Below, one piece after another: positions 1-12,628 of a stretch of DNA of 64,000 nt. The stretch is from Lomentospora prolificans (taxonomy: Eukaryota; Ascomycota; Sordariomycetes; Microascales; Microascaceae). The notes under the pieces were generated by a model that worked only from the letters and a program-made list of their open reading frames with translations, made no database searches and was not told the DNA's origin. Numbering within the stretch: the first letter of the stretch is position 1; every line of letters starts with the position of its first letter. The stretch lies in NCBI GenBank assembly GCA_029532625.1, contig JARFXM010000003.1, forward strand, positions 3,534,001 to 3,598,000, written 5' to 3'. The position numbers were made by a program, and so were the translations under genes.

Positions 1-1029
1 CTCGTTCATCGCCTGTTTGTTCTGGGAATGTTAAAAGCGTCAGTTAGTTGTATAGGGAGGCCGCTGTGTGTGGGATCTTTGAATGGCCTCTATCGTATGG
101 CGTATAGGGAGGGTGCACAGTATCCAATTTTGACCTAGAGGGTGGGCCAGCAAAGGGTTTCCACTCACTACAATCGACAAAACTACATACATACGCCTAC
201 CGACGGACCTTAGCAGGCGCCTGGAGCAAGGTACGGGAAATATAGGTCGAGACATTGACGCGGCACCACTAGTAGGTAGCAGACATGGTACGAATTGCTA
301 GATGGAGATAAGCATGCACTGGTTTATGCTGTGCTCTTCGAGTATTTTGACGTGCGATATAATGTTTAAACAAGTCCCTGCCATCAACGGTATTGGGGAC
401 TGGGATACTTCTTGAGTTTCCACAGAGGGAAAGCCCTGCCCGCCCAAGGTTAACCAAAGGGAAGTTCTGATAGACGGCTCCTTCTCTCCCACCGCTCAAC
501 GATAGCCGCGACGTGATGACGAGCTTGGTGCTCGCCTCTTCTCGCTTCTTGTCGGGGAGGAGCGTTTGACATGTCGGAATGTTGCTGTCTTTAGTGGGCC
601 AGAGTTGCATCCAGGGTAATCGGTTACAACGCTTCCGTAAAATCAGACTCTGCAATGAAACCACGCAATGCCTAGGAATATAGGTCACTTGCGCGGATTG
701 GTAGCGTATCCAAGCCTCGAGACTAATCAAGGCGTCTCAGTAGGAGTGCCATACGTATTATGTATGTATACAAACTTCAGATGGGATGTGCGTGTCTGGC
801 AATACCCGGTCAATGCCGTTTCATCTGGTTTGATTGCATCTCTCGGTCAAAATGTCATCAGCCCCACAACCTGACCGGCCGGTAGTAACTGTTGGAGGAG
901 CGGGTCGAGCTCGACGCTTTTGGGGCCAGCCACGCTAAACGATCCATCCATGATTTCTTAGTGTATCCTATGACTTCCCCACATTGCCTGGCTGTCTTTT
1001 AATAGCACCTGCCACTACGAGGCGCCAGT

Positions 1030-1065
1030 CCTCGTCCCATCGCCAGCCCTCGTCCCATCGCCAGC
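1030..1065. repeat. Perfect 18-bp tandem duplication
   Basis: The unit beginning CCTCGTCCCATC occurs twice without mismatch, at 1030-1047 and 1048-1065. It lies in non-coding DNA. Two copies suggest a recent local slippage or duplication rather than a structured array. Confidence 0.8.
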
Positions 1066-2353
1066 TGGCTCTTCTTGCCAGTCTAAAATTCATTTCATCC
1101 TTCATATGTCCAGTTACTTGCAAGGCTTGTAGTGCAGCCAAAGACGGCAACTACAGATACGGCGGACGGTACATTTTCAATAACAGGAAAGCGCACCTTG
1201 TATCGTCTGTGAATCTTAACTCTCAGAGATCGCCGAGGTCCTTTGGCCAAATTACTCTTTTGTTAACTTGATAACCCCAGAAATCGCCCATCAAAATACT
1301 GGCGATTAAGATTTGCCAGGCATCGCCAAAGAGCAGGGCCAGTTCCTCCAGAGCAGCTCTATTTTCTTTACTCTTTTCTCCCTTTCCCTTTCCCTTTCCC
1401 TCCCATCTTTTCTTGGGGCACACTTGCATGGAGCCGGGTAACCTATAGCCGACACGCTTGTCCTTATTAGTCTATAAACCCGGATCTTCGTCGCTTAGGA
1501 GCGACTTCTCCTGGCCTGAGATGTTTTGACTTCTTTAGGCTTGGCTGCGAAGCAAGAAATGGTAGCGACTCCGTCAGCTTATCATTTTGCCCACCCCCTT
1601 CACTGGTCGAGGCCATTTATCAATAGGACCGGCACGCATCCGATCCTCTGCCACCGTGGCTGTCTGAAAGGAGAGGCTCATTCCCTTCCTGAAATTTCCC
1701 CTGGTACCGTGTCTGATTTTGGCACAGCTTGAAAGTGGAGAGACCAGCCATGGATACCTCCTCATTTACTCTCCACACCGTTGCACTCACAGCTTGAACA
1801 TGGTGTCTTTATCCGGTCGACTTAGTGCTGGCTGTTTTATCTGTTCGCTCCTGGTCAGACCTTAGTTTATCCTGCTCTTCGCCGTCCCATCTGGAGACGA
1901 CTCTCGTGAGATCTAGACAGGCTTAATTTCGGAATGTTGTTGGCTTCGAATCTGAGCCCAAAGTGTGATCTCGCTGGTTCTCGGGGGGCGCCAGAGGCAT
2001 GAGCCAGTCGCTTCATCCAAGCTGCGTCTGCCGCTTGATGCTTTTTTGATTTCGGCTCCACATTTTTCCACCGTACTTACATTCCTGATTTCCTCCTCTC
2101 ACTATGAATCCCACCCAATCCCGTGCGGTCTTCTTCATATACTCTTATTAGATTTTGCCTCATTAATCATACCTACAAGTCCCGTATTGGGAACGTACAT
2201 AGCGACAACCATCTTCTCTTGCCTTTTAGATGCATAGGAGGTGTCTCCCTCGCCCAGCCAGCCGCACCCTCGCTTGCCATCTAGCTGTCCGTTGTCTTCC
2301 TCCACCCCCATTTTGCTTTCATGCCCCCACAGCTTATAAGCACCTCACACCTC

Positions 2354-2360
2354 TATAAAC
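2354..2360 (+). promoter_or_regulatory. Possible TATA element of the AflR-like gene
   Basis: The word TATAAAC lies about 200 bp before the ATG at 2562 and is followed by a long pyrimidine-rich leader, a common layout of fungal promoters. A second TATA-like word sits about 20 bp further upstream. This is positional inference only. Confidence 0.3.
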
Positions 2361-2561
2361 TCCATTTCTGTCCTCAAAATCGCTCTGGAGAAAAGAAAGG
2401 CGCTTACCAAGTCATTTCTATATTCCTCTATGCTTTTTGACCGCCCTTACGAAGGTCCCATTTCTTCTCTCTCCCCTACTTTAGCATCTCCCAAAATATC
2501 ATCTACTCTCTCGGTCTTCCTAACTTCTCGTTAGCAAGAGCATCGAAGTTTATTATTCGAA

Positions 2562-3857
2562 ATGGCATCAAATGCAAAGCCTCGCCAACCTCGTCTCCGG
2601 GCATCCTGTGACGGCTGCTTCATCGCCAAAGTGAAGTGCTCTAAAGCACGTCCAATTTGCTCGAGATGCTTGGCGTGTGGACTCGAATGTCGATACTCCC
2701 CATCAAGTAGGGCAGGAAAACCCAAATCTGACGCCACGGTGGCACCACACGGAAGTCCATCACACCAACACTTGGGCCCATTAACAGGGATCCCAGACGA
2801 GAGGCAAATGCCTTACCATAATCACGCAACACCTCTAGGGCTCTACAAGCTAGAGACTGGATGGCATACACAACCAAGCCTAGACGGCTCCATGAACCCT
2901 GGGCTAAGCGTACTTGGCTTAGACGATCCAAGTCGGCGTAATCCTAACGTTGGATTAGATATGTATAGCGTTGGAGTGAGTCCTTGGACATCCTCTTCTG
3001 AGATTCCAGGCGCAGCCTTTGCCGATATGACGATGGCCGCAACACAGCTGCCCCATGATCATGGCCGGTCAGCCTCAATGGATGCGGGAATGCAGATGCC
3101 CTTGACCTCCCCATGGATGGACCCAGTCGCAGCAGGAACCTCGACACCCCACGAGATGATGGCCTACGATACACCTACCTCTTTACCGACTCCGGCGAGC
3201 ATGGGCTCCAATTATTTTCCTAGCCCTTCCGTCACGCCAAATGTACCGCATCGACGTCGCCCGGCTTCTGTTGGTGCGGTTGGGGGAGGGAATGCGTGTA
3301 CCTGTTTTACAGTCTGCCTGCAATCTCTGCAATCACTTCATAATGCCTCGTCTCCGAACCCCCCTCCTTTCGACCTTGTCTTGTCCCTGAATCGGAAAGC
3401 CGTTGAAGGCTGTGCGATGCTGCTAGCCTGTCCGCGATGCATGAACAGATCCGGCACCCACACAGCAGCCATGCTTCTAGCCACTCTGATGGGGAAGATT
3501 ACCAGCTTCTACAAGAACTCTAGTCAAACCTATTTTGAGAACCCCAGCCCTGCCGCTGTTACCAGGTTGACCGACTCCATGTCTGGCAACACGGGGAATT
3601 CCAGCCCAAATAGCGCTCTTGGAGTTAGTTTAGGAGGCTACACACTGGGCGGTGAGGATGGGAGGTGGCTTGAGCTCGAGATACTAAATCGTGAGCTCCG
3701 GAAACTAGAAGAAGTCTATTCTCAGTTCCGAGAGGTATGCGCTGAGCTTTCCGATGACCTAGAGGTCGGTAAGGCCATGATAGGCTATCTCAATCATACA
3801 CTCGGGACGACACTAGAGATTGTCAAACACAGGCAAGGTGGGATGCAATTCGCATGA
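2562..3857 (+). CDS. AflR-like Zn2Cys6 transcription factor
   Basis: This single open frame encodes 431 residues with no intron needed. The N-terminus carries a fungal binuclear zinc cluster with cysteines at residues 16, 19, 26, 33, 36 and 43 (spacing C-x2-C-x6-C-x6-C-x2-C-x6-C), followed by a Ser/Arg/Lys-rich linker. The middle is Pro/Ser/Met-rich and looks disordered. From about residue 245 there is a region with the pattern CTCFTVCLQSLQSLHN and later LACPRC, which resembles the C-terminal domain of AflR, the regulator of aflatoxin-type clusters. Proteins of this family usually sit in, and switch on, a polyketide gene cluster. No PKS is visible here, so any target cluster would lie left of the window, or the regulator could act on the melanin genes 8-16 kb away. 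The family assignment is firm; the target is unknown. Confidence 0.88.
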   Translation: MASNAKPRQPRLRASCDGCFIAKVKCSKARPICSRCLACGLECRYSPSSRAGKPKSDATVAPHGSPSHQHLGPLTGIPDERQMPYHNHATPLGLYKLETGWHTQPSLDGSMNPGLSVLGLDDPSRRNPNVGLDMYSVGVSPWTSSSEIPGAAFADMTMAATQLPHDHGRSASMDAGMQMPLTSPWMDPVAAGTSTPHEMMAYDTPTSLPTPASMGSNYFPSPSVTPNVPHRRRPASVGAVGGGNACTCFTVCLQSLQSLHNASSPNPPPFDLVLSLNRKAVEGCAMLLACPRCMNRSGTHTAAMLLATLMGKITSFYKNSSQTYFENPSPAAVTRLTDSMSGNTGNSSPNSALGVSLGGYTLGGEDGRWLELEILNRELRKLEEVYSQFREVCAELSDDLEVGKAMIGYLNHTLGTTLEIVKHRQGGMQFA

Positions 3858-6800
3858 AAACTTCCATGGCATTCCGGTGGCCTAATACTGCAGCGATTAA
3901 GAGGATAACGCCGTGAAGGCAAGTTAATTCTTATATCCATTCTACTTTTCCTGGTTCCTTTGTCATCATTTATGTATAGTTTCTCTGTGGGCTTCTCAGA
4001 AGGCAAGGAACTTCGGGCGAAAACCACTTGTTTTAAAGGGCTCACGGCAGCATGCAAGCTTAATGTTTATCAGCTAATGATTCTTTTCCCGTTTTATTGG
4101 AGATAAAAGTTTCTGTTCTTTTTTTTCTTTTCTTTTTTTTCCCTGAAGTTTTCAATATTTAATGTTCCTACCATTTGATCTTTTGTTTCTTTTCGTCTCA
4201 GCTACATGGATCTGTTTTAGCGCTGAAAGTCGTGGCCAGCGGAGCGTATACGCAGACTACTCGTCTATCACTAGTCCGCTGCCTACATTCTTCCCCAGAG
4301 AAAACAAATTCTCGCGTGAGTGGGCCGTAGCCAGAGTTTGGAGCTATTATAGTTCGACCGATATTATACAACCCGAATCTAGGGCTTCCGCTATCATTCG
4401 GCGCCATAGTCGAGCAAGGGCTCCTTGGCGTTGTGAGCTTGGAAATTTACAACCGGGAGGAAGGTGGTATTGCTTCTATTCTATTACTATGCATCATGCC
4501 TACAATTCTTAATATATGGGTCCAATGGGGCTAACACACTTGATTGCGAAGCGATAATGGCAGCTCATAACTTTTCCCATTATCCCATTTCAGCGCCTGA
4601 TTGCACCAGGACCTGAAATTTGTACATGGCATGGGCTGTCCTCGCTAGCGCTTCTCCCCATTCAAAGCACAACTGTCGCCGGAAATTTCCATTTTTAGAA
4701 GCTTCATATTATTATGTTTAGCTCATCTGCCGTCTGGGACGAGGGGAGGCAGTCGCGGCAAGGTGGGGTCGTTCAGCCGAATTTCTCCAAGTCGCGGGTT
4801 GTTGTGTTGTTGTGCGGTCCCACAAATACGTTTACTGCTGATTCTAGAATTGCAGGCATTGCTTTTCATAATTAGCGTTTTCGTCCCTGCGACTGGCGTT
4901 GTCGGCCCTAGGCCCCTACTTTCCTAGCTTAATTTGACTCGCTCGTCCCGCTGTGGACGATATTGTTTTATAAGACTGTCTGTATATGCGGACACTCCAC
5001 TGCCTTCGTGTCCAGCTGACCTCCTCTCATAGGGCTTGACCTCGCTTGCACACACAATTACTGTGGTAGAGTTGGCTCTACATGAAATGAGGGTACGGGT
5101 ACCTGGTCGACGGATCCACGTCCCGTCGAAAAGAGCGACGGGGAAGACAAGCCGGTCTTTCAGCGTTTTGGAGTGCCTCACGGTGGGCACGCGGGGCAAA
5201 TGGGGAAGGATGTATGCGAGGCAAATATGCGTGTGCCCGTGCAAGCGAGAGGAAAGCCGAATTTCAAACACCTGGTAGGAGGAAGTAAAGCCGTGTTAGG
5301 ATTGTAAATACGAGCTTGATTAAGAGGGAGGCAAGTAAAGGAGGAGTGCAGAATGGGTGCCAAGCTCGCATCATTCAAGGAGAGGCGGAAGGATCATGCA
5401 GTATCTAGACAGCAATTCTACGTGCCTGACCTGGCCCTGCATTAGGCTATGCAGTTGGGGATGACCTACCACGAAGAATCCGGGGCGAGCACCGGCCGAC
5501 GCCTGCAAAACCTAGGACGAACGATGGGACGCATCGTATTCGCGTGGCGATGGAGCTGTGCCTGGTGCATCGGCTACGCTGTGATAACGTGCCATCAATG
5601 TGATTACTCGCATCCAAAGTTGACGGTGGCCTCCGAGCCTGTTTCTGGAGAATAAGAATGGCTGCACGACCGGACGGTGGAGAGAAGGTCCCTAATCTTG
5701 GTGGCCATGCCGTCAGAGCCGTATTCGCCTCGGCACAGAGGGAACGGCCGAGGGCTAGCGGATAGTCTAACAATTCTCCGAGAAGCAAGCCGTCCTTCAG
5801 CGATGCTCTCGCCATAGGTGATGATTTTAGTCCGGCTATCAGCATACGGATGCTCGGGGCCGTGATTATTCAGACTTAGGCGATGGTGCCAGGGTTGGAC
5901 ATGGACAGTGAGAGTGAACCCATCGTCGGATGAGCGGGATCTCAGACATTTGTGGGGGCCGGCTGCGGACCCGTTCAATTTAGCTGCACCGGTGTTGCCA
6001 GAATGGCAGCGGGGGGAAGAAACACCTACTGGGGAGACCTTTCGGAAAGAGAGGATATTGCGCCGGCACTGGGCTACATGCGCCCTTTGCGTATTGGGTC
6101 AAATTGTCGACAGCCGCTAAATAAAGTGGTCGGCAAAAGCGCTGGTAATATAAGTCAACCAACCAAGAGATATGCTGCCGTGTCAAGGTGGGAGACTCTC
6201 GCGGAATCGGACCAACGTCGTGCCGAATGCGGTGAGGATGCCGGTGGAGGATGCACCTGGGAATTTAGAGATTCGCCTGGATAAGGCCTCTGGCCGGAGC
6301 AGGGACGATGGTAGAGTATGATCTCTTAAAGTAACAACAGACGGATGTTTAGATTCATTTAGGTTAACACGCAGGCGGGATTCCTGACTCTTGCGAGTTT
6401 TGAAAAGGCAGGTTCTGCTGAGACGTGCTGGTTCAGTGTTCTTTCCCGGCCAGGGGCCTCAACGATATATCATTACCGGGAAGGCGCACCCAGGAGATGG
6501 GTTTCATCCCTACAGTTCAACTGTTGAGCAACGGACCAGACTTGTACACCATACATGGCTGGCAGACCGGGCAGTGTGACAAGCCAGAGCACGGCAAGAA
6601 CCATAAAAGTTGAACGGGGAGACAGCGGCATATGATCACCCATGCTTAACTGGTTAGGATGTGCGACTTGATATTAGCCAGCCATGTCCGCTGGCGATGG
6701 GGCTGGGGTGACCAGCAATCACTCACCACACACGCTGGCCGTGGACCCTCGAGTCACCCGCCCATCTGGTACCTGACAAGGGCAAGTTAGGAAGGGGATC

Positions 6801-7581
6801 CCTGTCAGCACCTCCCTCAAGTTCGGATTCTTGTGTCGCAAAATAGCTCTTGTGGTCAAGATCAACCCTAGGGACCTGCCGTAGCGAATTGATTGCAGTT
6901 GTATGGCCCAATCACCAGTTAACTCTTAAAATCCTGGATTCGCTTCGTATTTTGTTTCTTCGGTCTGCCCTGTACCTGGCGTTCCTGGAATTCCCGGATG
7001 CGATGCGGATGTGGACGGTGCCAGCCAACCCTCGTCATTTAGTCAGCCCGTGGCCTCGCTTTTGTTTTTCCTCCTTTCCCTTTCTCCCCTTATGCATTAG
7101 CATCTAAGGTTCAGGCCACCACACCTCAATACATCAATACATCTTGTAGCCAACGACGCAGGCCAATATCTTCCCGCAAAGGAGCACAAGCCATTTAATA
7201 TGGCTAAGCTCCTCGCTAACACAAGACGGAACTCGCGACAGGAGGAAACCTGCTGATGCAACTGACGTAGTCGAAAGTGCGTCGACCCTCTGTCGAGGTT
7301 TGGAAGTCTTGGAGCTAGAACCCTCCCGAGGTGTACCGGTGCACCTGTCTACCGCCGTTGGGATGCACGTTCAAGGTGGGCTTCCCCAACAAGAAGAACA
7401 TTCTGATTTCATGGCAGCAGGATTTGTCAAGCTCGAGCTGATTCCGCCCAGCTCTGTGACTGCTATATGGCTGTACCTAGTATTCACTCCAATCTCTAGT
7501 TTCCCTCCTCATCACGGACGACAGACCAGCGTTTTTATTTCTTCGTTTTAATAGGATTTGGTTTCCCTTCCCCTAGTTCGG

Positions 7582-7600
7582 TTTTTTTTTTTTTTTTTTT
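7582..7600. repeat. Poly(T) tract, 19 bp
   Basis: An uninterrupted run of T in non-coding DNA. On the minus strand it is poly(A), so it could be a degenerate retroposon tail, but nothing next to it supports that. Simple slippage is the easier explanation. Confidence 0.7.
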
Positions 7601-10600
7601 CTTTTTAAATTCAATTTACCCCTGGCGCTGGCCCCCCATTTTTCTGGCTATCTCCCTATATCCCCTCCCTCCGTTGGTCTTCGCTATCCACTATGGCAGA
7701 GTAGTTGAAATTTGTGGCGCTTTTTACACTGACTCTGTAAGCGGACAACAGAAGTTTCTTTGTTTTCTTTTTACTGGGACACCTTACAGAGAAGGAAGCC
7801 AGTGGACCGTATTCCTGATCTCCTTGTGCCTCCACGGAGCGTAGGGCGCGGCTAAACTTCGCGATGCCAATTTGCCTTGGAGAACGCCGAGGCGATCGAG
7901 GAGCAGACTAATAAACAAAGAAGCATGACTTGCCTTTCTTGGTGGCTCACGCAAATAGGCGCAGCGTCCTATTGGGCAATGCATCCATTGATCCATGGGT
8001 GACGGGAGCGACCCCATCGTCTGTGGCCAGCGACAGGGGTCAGGGGACAGAGACGTGGGCTTGCATTCTCTGGTTTGGTGGACCTCCCATTTTGCCACGC
8101 GGCGAGCCAGTGGACATCAATTGATGCAACCTCTTGGCCTTGTTGCTGATGAGCCGACCACTCAAACACCCTGGCTGAATTACAGACCAATTGCTCCATA
8201 AACGTCGACGCGGGAAAGGCAATCCTGTGCTAACTGTCTAACCAAACAATGTTTCGCGCCATACCTCCGGGAATAATTTTTTTCCTAGATAATACGACCT
8301 GATTTACTCGCACCTTTCCCCGTCATCACGGGAGGGAATTAAGAGGCTCAGTAGGACGCGGTAGGGCCTGCTCCGTCGACCGATTTGTTACCAAAAGGCT
8401 ACAGCTCACGAAACTCTATCAACCTATTGTTGTCCACTTCAGGTGATGCTAGAATCAGTTTGACTCGTGGGACTTTTGCTCCGAGATGTTGAGAGCGAAC
8501 TCAGGTCCTAGCGCATGCTTCTGCACTGGTTGTTGCTCTAGCATACATCTTACTCGCAAGGAGTACATTGGGATCCGATGGTGACTGCCGGCTGGAATCG
8601 ACAACTCGCTACATTTGACCGATCGCGCTTGACATCGAATCTTAGGCATGGCTTCATAATGTCAATGTTGTTTACCAAGATAAGGTCGTCATTGAAATAC
8701 CTCGTTCCATATTGCTTGCATCACCAACTACCGTCAAATGCTCCCGTGTGTGCCTATTTCTGGCTCCATGTGACCTGCATATTCCGACTCGAATAGCCTT
8801 GACTACCTACAGATACGAGGGACAGCTGCAGCTCGCCTGCCGTCGTACCAAGTTCCGGAGACGTCAGGATAGTGCGGGATCCGTAGCTGCGGCAGAGATT
8901 TAACCGTCTGCGATCTGAGTATACAACATCCATCAGCAATCTCGATGTCAGCCTCTTTATATTCCTTTCCTCATTACCCAACAACTATCGGCGTAGGCTA
9001 GAAGTATACTCACCATCTCTTGAGAGAAACGAGTGGGATTTACTCACTCCGGACAAGGTGTGATTTTGATGACGGGGTTTTCCGAAGTGCGAGCTAGCCT
9101 AGATTTGCTACGGCCAAGTTTCAGCTCCAATATTAGCTTCAATGGACTTCTTTGTGGTATAGGAAGTTGATCCAGTTATTTTTCACTCTTCTTTGCCGAT
9201 CTATTGAAGAATTGTTTGTCAATACAGGCGCTAGCACATGCGCCACTGATAGCAAGAGCGCATTTCAGCGTCAGGGCCATGGGGTCCTGGTATTATGGGC
9301 ATGGACCCCGTGAGAGCAGGGAACAAGATGAAAATCTTATCATTGAAAAAAGCTTTGCTGCATTTAATACTTTGGGGGTCAGATCACTACCAGAAGAGAA
9401 TGAGAGGACAACATTCGTCAGCCACAGCGGACTAGAGGACCTGCTTCCAAGGCATCGGACTTCGCTCAGGGGATTTAAGACACTGAAGTGGGCACTACAC
9501 GCCTGGGTAGGGGTTTATTTCTACTAATATTGGCGTGCAGGCCCTTTTCACGTAGCTTTGATGCAACCCAGCATCTTCAAACATGGCTTTAGTGCATTAA
9601 GATATTTGGATGCGCGACCAGCAAGGCACTGCATTCCCAGAAAGACTATCAGACCTCATCGCCGGACACCATGCCTAGCACCTACTCCAGGGATCGACGC
9701 ATGCGTCATGTAATCAGTATCTTGAGATGATCTTGCCTAGACGCGTCGGTGATCTCCAGACGGATAGACTACACTGCCCGGATCGAACGGTGATAGTAAG
9801 ACATCGCTATCACTTGGGATGCGGGTTCGGGTTTCGATACGAATCTCATTGGATCATAAGGGCCCGCATTTTCCTTGGGGTTATGCTTCCACTCGCAGTG
9901 ACGGAGGCGACCCAAAGAGAAGACGAAGAAGTATGGCCCACGGGGTGTTTGTTCAGTTGATGGTCACGATCAGTGCATCATGGCTGGCGCAGGTCCTGAT
10001 GCTGAATAAGTACCGGATGGCTTGTGGTGTGACAAATGGCCACCGCCAACCATCTAGATATGGCCCACATCGGCATCTCCGTCTTCAAAGTAGGAAGAGT
10101 GTACTAGGAGGGGTTTTCGGGTTGGGGATAACGTTGCATGCGCGAATGTTCTGTACGACCGGAGGACCTTCACGCGGGCTCCCTCTGCACCGTTCCCAAA
10201 TTCAAACTGCCAATATCAGGTCAGCCGTTTGGTTCGTTAGACCTGGAGTTGCATAAACTATGTTGAGTAGATGGGGCGAGTCGAATCGATAAGGACAATG
10301 TAGCTGCTTTGTTGAGGGCATGAGTCGCGTGAGTCGTGTAAGAGACGAGAACGGCCATGAGGCTGACATAAACTACCCACAGCCTTGCGCTGCCGCCTCG
10401 AGATGGATGGATCGGGATTGAGGTCGTGTCCCTGCGTTACAGAATACTCTACCAGGCCAATCGGGAACGGGGGTCCTCGCAGAACTGGCGTCTTTTGCTG
10501 CGTTTAGATGCGAAATCCGGACTGAAGGTTCAGAGTCCTCAAGTCTTTAACAAATGCGAAGCAGCTTCCGTGGGTCTTTTTGCTGGGTATATACCGAAAA

Positions 10601-11069
10601 TCCGCGCCCATGGCCTTGGGTTTGGCTCATATGGTATACAGTATGTGTAGTCAAGCGATAGCTGGAAGATTCTTGGCTCGCCGTGTGAGCGATGAAAACA
10701 TATAAGTTTCCGGGACGACGCATGCCGTGACGGATGCGACTCCGTCCGGATCAGAGCTCAAGAGAAGAATAGGTGGATTAAACGCGAAAGATCGGACATA
10801 GAGAAATGGAAGCAATGATAAATTAATGTCTAGGGCTGGCGTGTAGACCAGAGAGTCCTCCTGGAAGACATGTGGAAGGTCTCTCGGTTTCAAAAAGGCC
10901 ACCTCGGCATAAAGGTCAACGCTGTTTCGAACTTTAGGATAGACTCCGCGGCACTCGAAGAAAAGCTTGACGCTTGCTGGCCTGCTAGCTGGCTTTCTTT
11001 TGCACGACCCTCGCTCTTCTAAGGGGTCACAGCTACTTACTTTGGAGTAGTGTCTTTTGTCTTTTATAC

Positions 11070-11097
11070 GCGGATATCGCCATGCGGATATCGCCAT
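11070..11097. repeat. Perfect 14-bp tandem duplication
   Basis: GCGGATATCGCCAT is present twice in direct succession, followed by a partial third copy (GCGG). It lies in non-coding DNA downstream of the reductase gene. I see no function. Confidence 0.8.
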
Positions 11098-11649
11098 GCG
11101 GCTCTCGCCCAAGTGGTGAAGGAGTCATCAATACACTTCAATACTCTAACTGGGAACAAAGGTTGCAACAAAGCGATAGCCCAAGCATTCCTACCCTTTC
11201 TACTAATTTTCGTCTTCTTTTCCCATCTCAGTTCTTCAAGTACTCATTCATCACAGAGGTTCCCATTGAATCTCGTCCTTCTCCAACCTGGGAACGCATT
11301 TACTTTAATCAGAAGTACTAAGCCTACCTCTGATGGCAAAGTGGAAGAAGCCACGGAATAAGCAAAAACGAAAAAAGTTATCATGTGTGGTAATTGGTGT
11401 ATTGCGAAGCGTTCTATATAATGGACATATACGTTCGCTTGGTACATCCAGAAACTTCTAATTTTCGATCGCAACTGGCAAAACCCAAATGCTCAATTAA
11501 ATTCCTCTCTTTAAGCCGCTCGTGGCGCACCGCAGAGGCTTGTCCTATTTCCCGAATTTTAAAGCTATGGATACTCCTCCCCCCTGGCCCCCATTCCTTC
11601 ACACCTTAAAACGAAACCGCCGGCCTGGATAGGCGGAGAGATTACTTGC

Positions 11650-12628
11650 TTAAGTGGCAGATCCACCGGTGAGCTTGATAACTTGGCCTATAGTTGCGCG
11701 AAGCCATGTTAGTATATGCCTGCTACGTACAAGGGTGGAGAATATTTTCCACATTAGGAGAAGGGGAAAGGGGAGGGGACATACCGTTGATCCACTCGCT
11801 CTCCTCCATGCATAGCAAGGAAACAGCCCTGCCAATGTCAGCAGGCACACCGACCCGCTTGAGGGGGCAAAAGTCGGCGAGGCCCTGGTCGATGATCTCC
11901 ATGGGCATTCCCTTGTAGCCGCCGGGAACGTAGTGCCAGGAGTTCTCGTCGTACATGTCGGTCTTGACGCCGCCAGGGGCGATGGCATTGACGGTGACCT
12001 GCTTCTCGCCGCAGTCGACGGAGAAGGCGCGAGTGAAGCCCTCGACGGCGGCCTTGGAGCCGGCGTAGAGAGCGTGGTTGTGGATGCCGGTCATGGACGC
12101 GGCGATGGATGAGGTCAGGATGATGCGTCCGCCGCGGCTGCAGTACTTGAGGCCCTGCTGGGCGACGAAGAACTGACCCCGGCAGTTGAGGTTGAAGATG
12201 CGGTCAAAGAGTTCCTGGGTGACGTCGAGCTCGGGGGACCAGACCTCAGTGCCTGAGTTGGAGACGACGAACTCGATGTGGCCGTAGTGGGCCATGACGC
12301 GGTCGAAGAGGCCGGCGACCTCGGCGGGCTTGCTGATGTCGGCCTGGAGGGCAATGGGGTTGGTGCCGAACGCCTTGAGCTCGGCGACGGTGTCTTCGGC
12401 GGCCTTGGCGCTGGAGCCGTAGTTGACCACGACGTTGCAGCCGCGCTTGGCGAGTTCAATGGCGATGCCCTTTCCGATGCCGCGGCCGGAGCCGGTGACG
12501 ACGGCGACCTTGCCGGCAAAAGGCTTACCGGCGTCGACGGGGGCATCAACGATGGAAGAGTGGCGGGCGGTGGGGCCGCCGATGTTGACGAGCTGGTCGA
12601 GAGGGTTGGAGGTAGCGACGGGAGCCAT
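11650..12628 (-). CDS. 4HNR: Tetrahydroxynaphthalene reductase (SDR, DHN-melanin type)
   Basis: Exons 12628-11785 and 11687-11650, joined over a 97-nt intron (GTATGT...TATAG), encode 293 residues. It is a classical short-chain dehydrogenase: the NADPH-binding TGxxxGIG motif at about 45-52, a catalytic Ser at about 174, and YxxxK with Tyr188 and Lys192. The blocks SNSGTEVW, TQELFD, APGGVKTDMYDENSWHY and EESEWINGQVIKLTGG closely match fungal 1,3,6,8-tetrahydroxynaphthalene reductase, which makes scytalone in DHN-melanin synthesis. Related versicolorin reductases have the same fold, so aromatic polyketide reduction is sure and the exact substrate is likely. The start at 12628 (MAPVATSNP) fits the family; an in-frame ATG 78 nt upstream would add a hydrophobic 26-residue extension and is probably leader. 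The 3' exon is only 38 nt long but restores the conserved C-terminus. Codon use is strongly C/G-ending, suggesting high expression. The Pig1/Cmr1-type regulator 3.5 kb away on the same strand fits a melanin locus. Confidence 0.92.

Larger units (their letters stand above)
1..2561. other. Intergenic, no supported gene
   Basis: I see no recognisable coding sequence here; all open frames are short (153 codons at most) and none has a familiar motif. A perfect 18-bp unit is repeated twice at 1030-1065. A pyrimidine-rich stretch from about 2080 to 2560 with two TATA-like words (around 2334 and 2354) probably forms the promoter and leader of the regulator gene that follows. Confidence 0.6.
3858..11649. 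other. Long gene-poor interval
   Basis: About 7.8 kb separate the AflR-like gene from the end of the reductase gene. Open frames are short, overlap on both strands and carry no motif I recognise. The longest is a 153-codon minus-strand frame at 10651-11112, which I could not relate to any family. Visible structure is limited to a 19-bp T run at 7582-7600 and a 14-bp tandem duplication at 11070-11097. The interval is of mixed composition and does not look strongly AT-biased by eye. Confidence 0.55.

Noticed and set aside
10651..11112. 153-codon minus-strand frame that looks somewhat protein-like
   Set aside because: No family resemblance, no supporting neighbouring exon that I could find, and its start overlaps a short tandem duplication. 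I could not support it as a gene.
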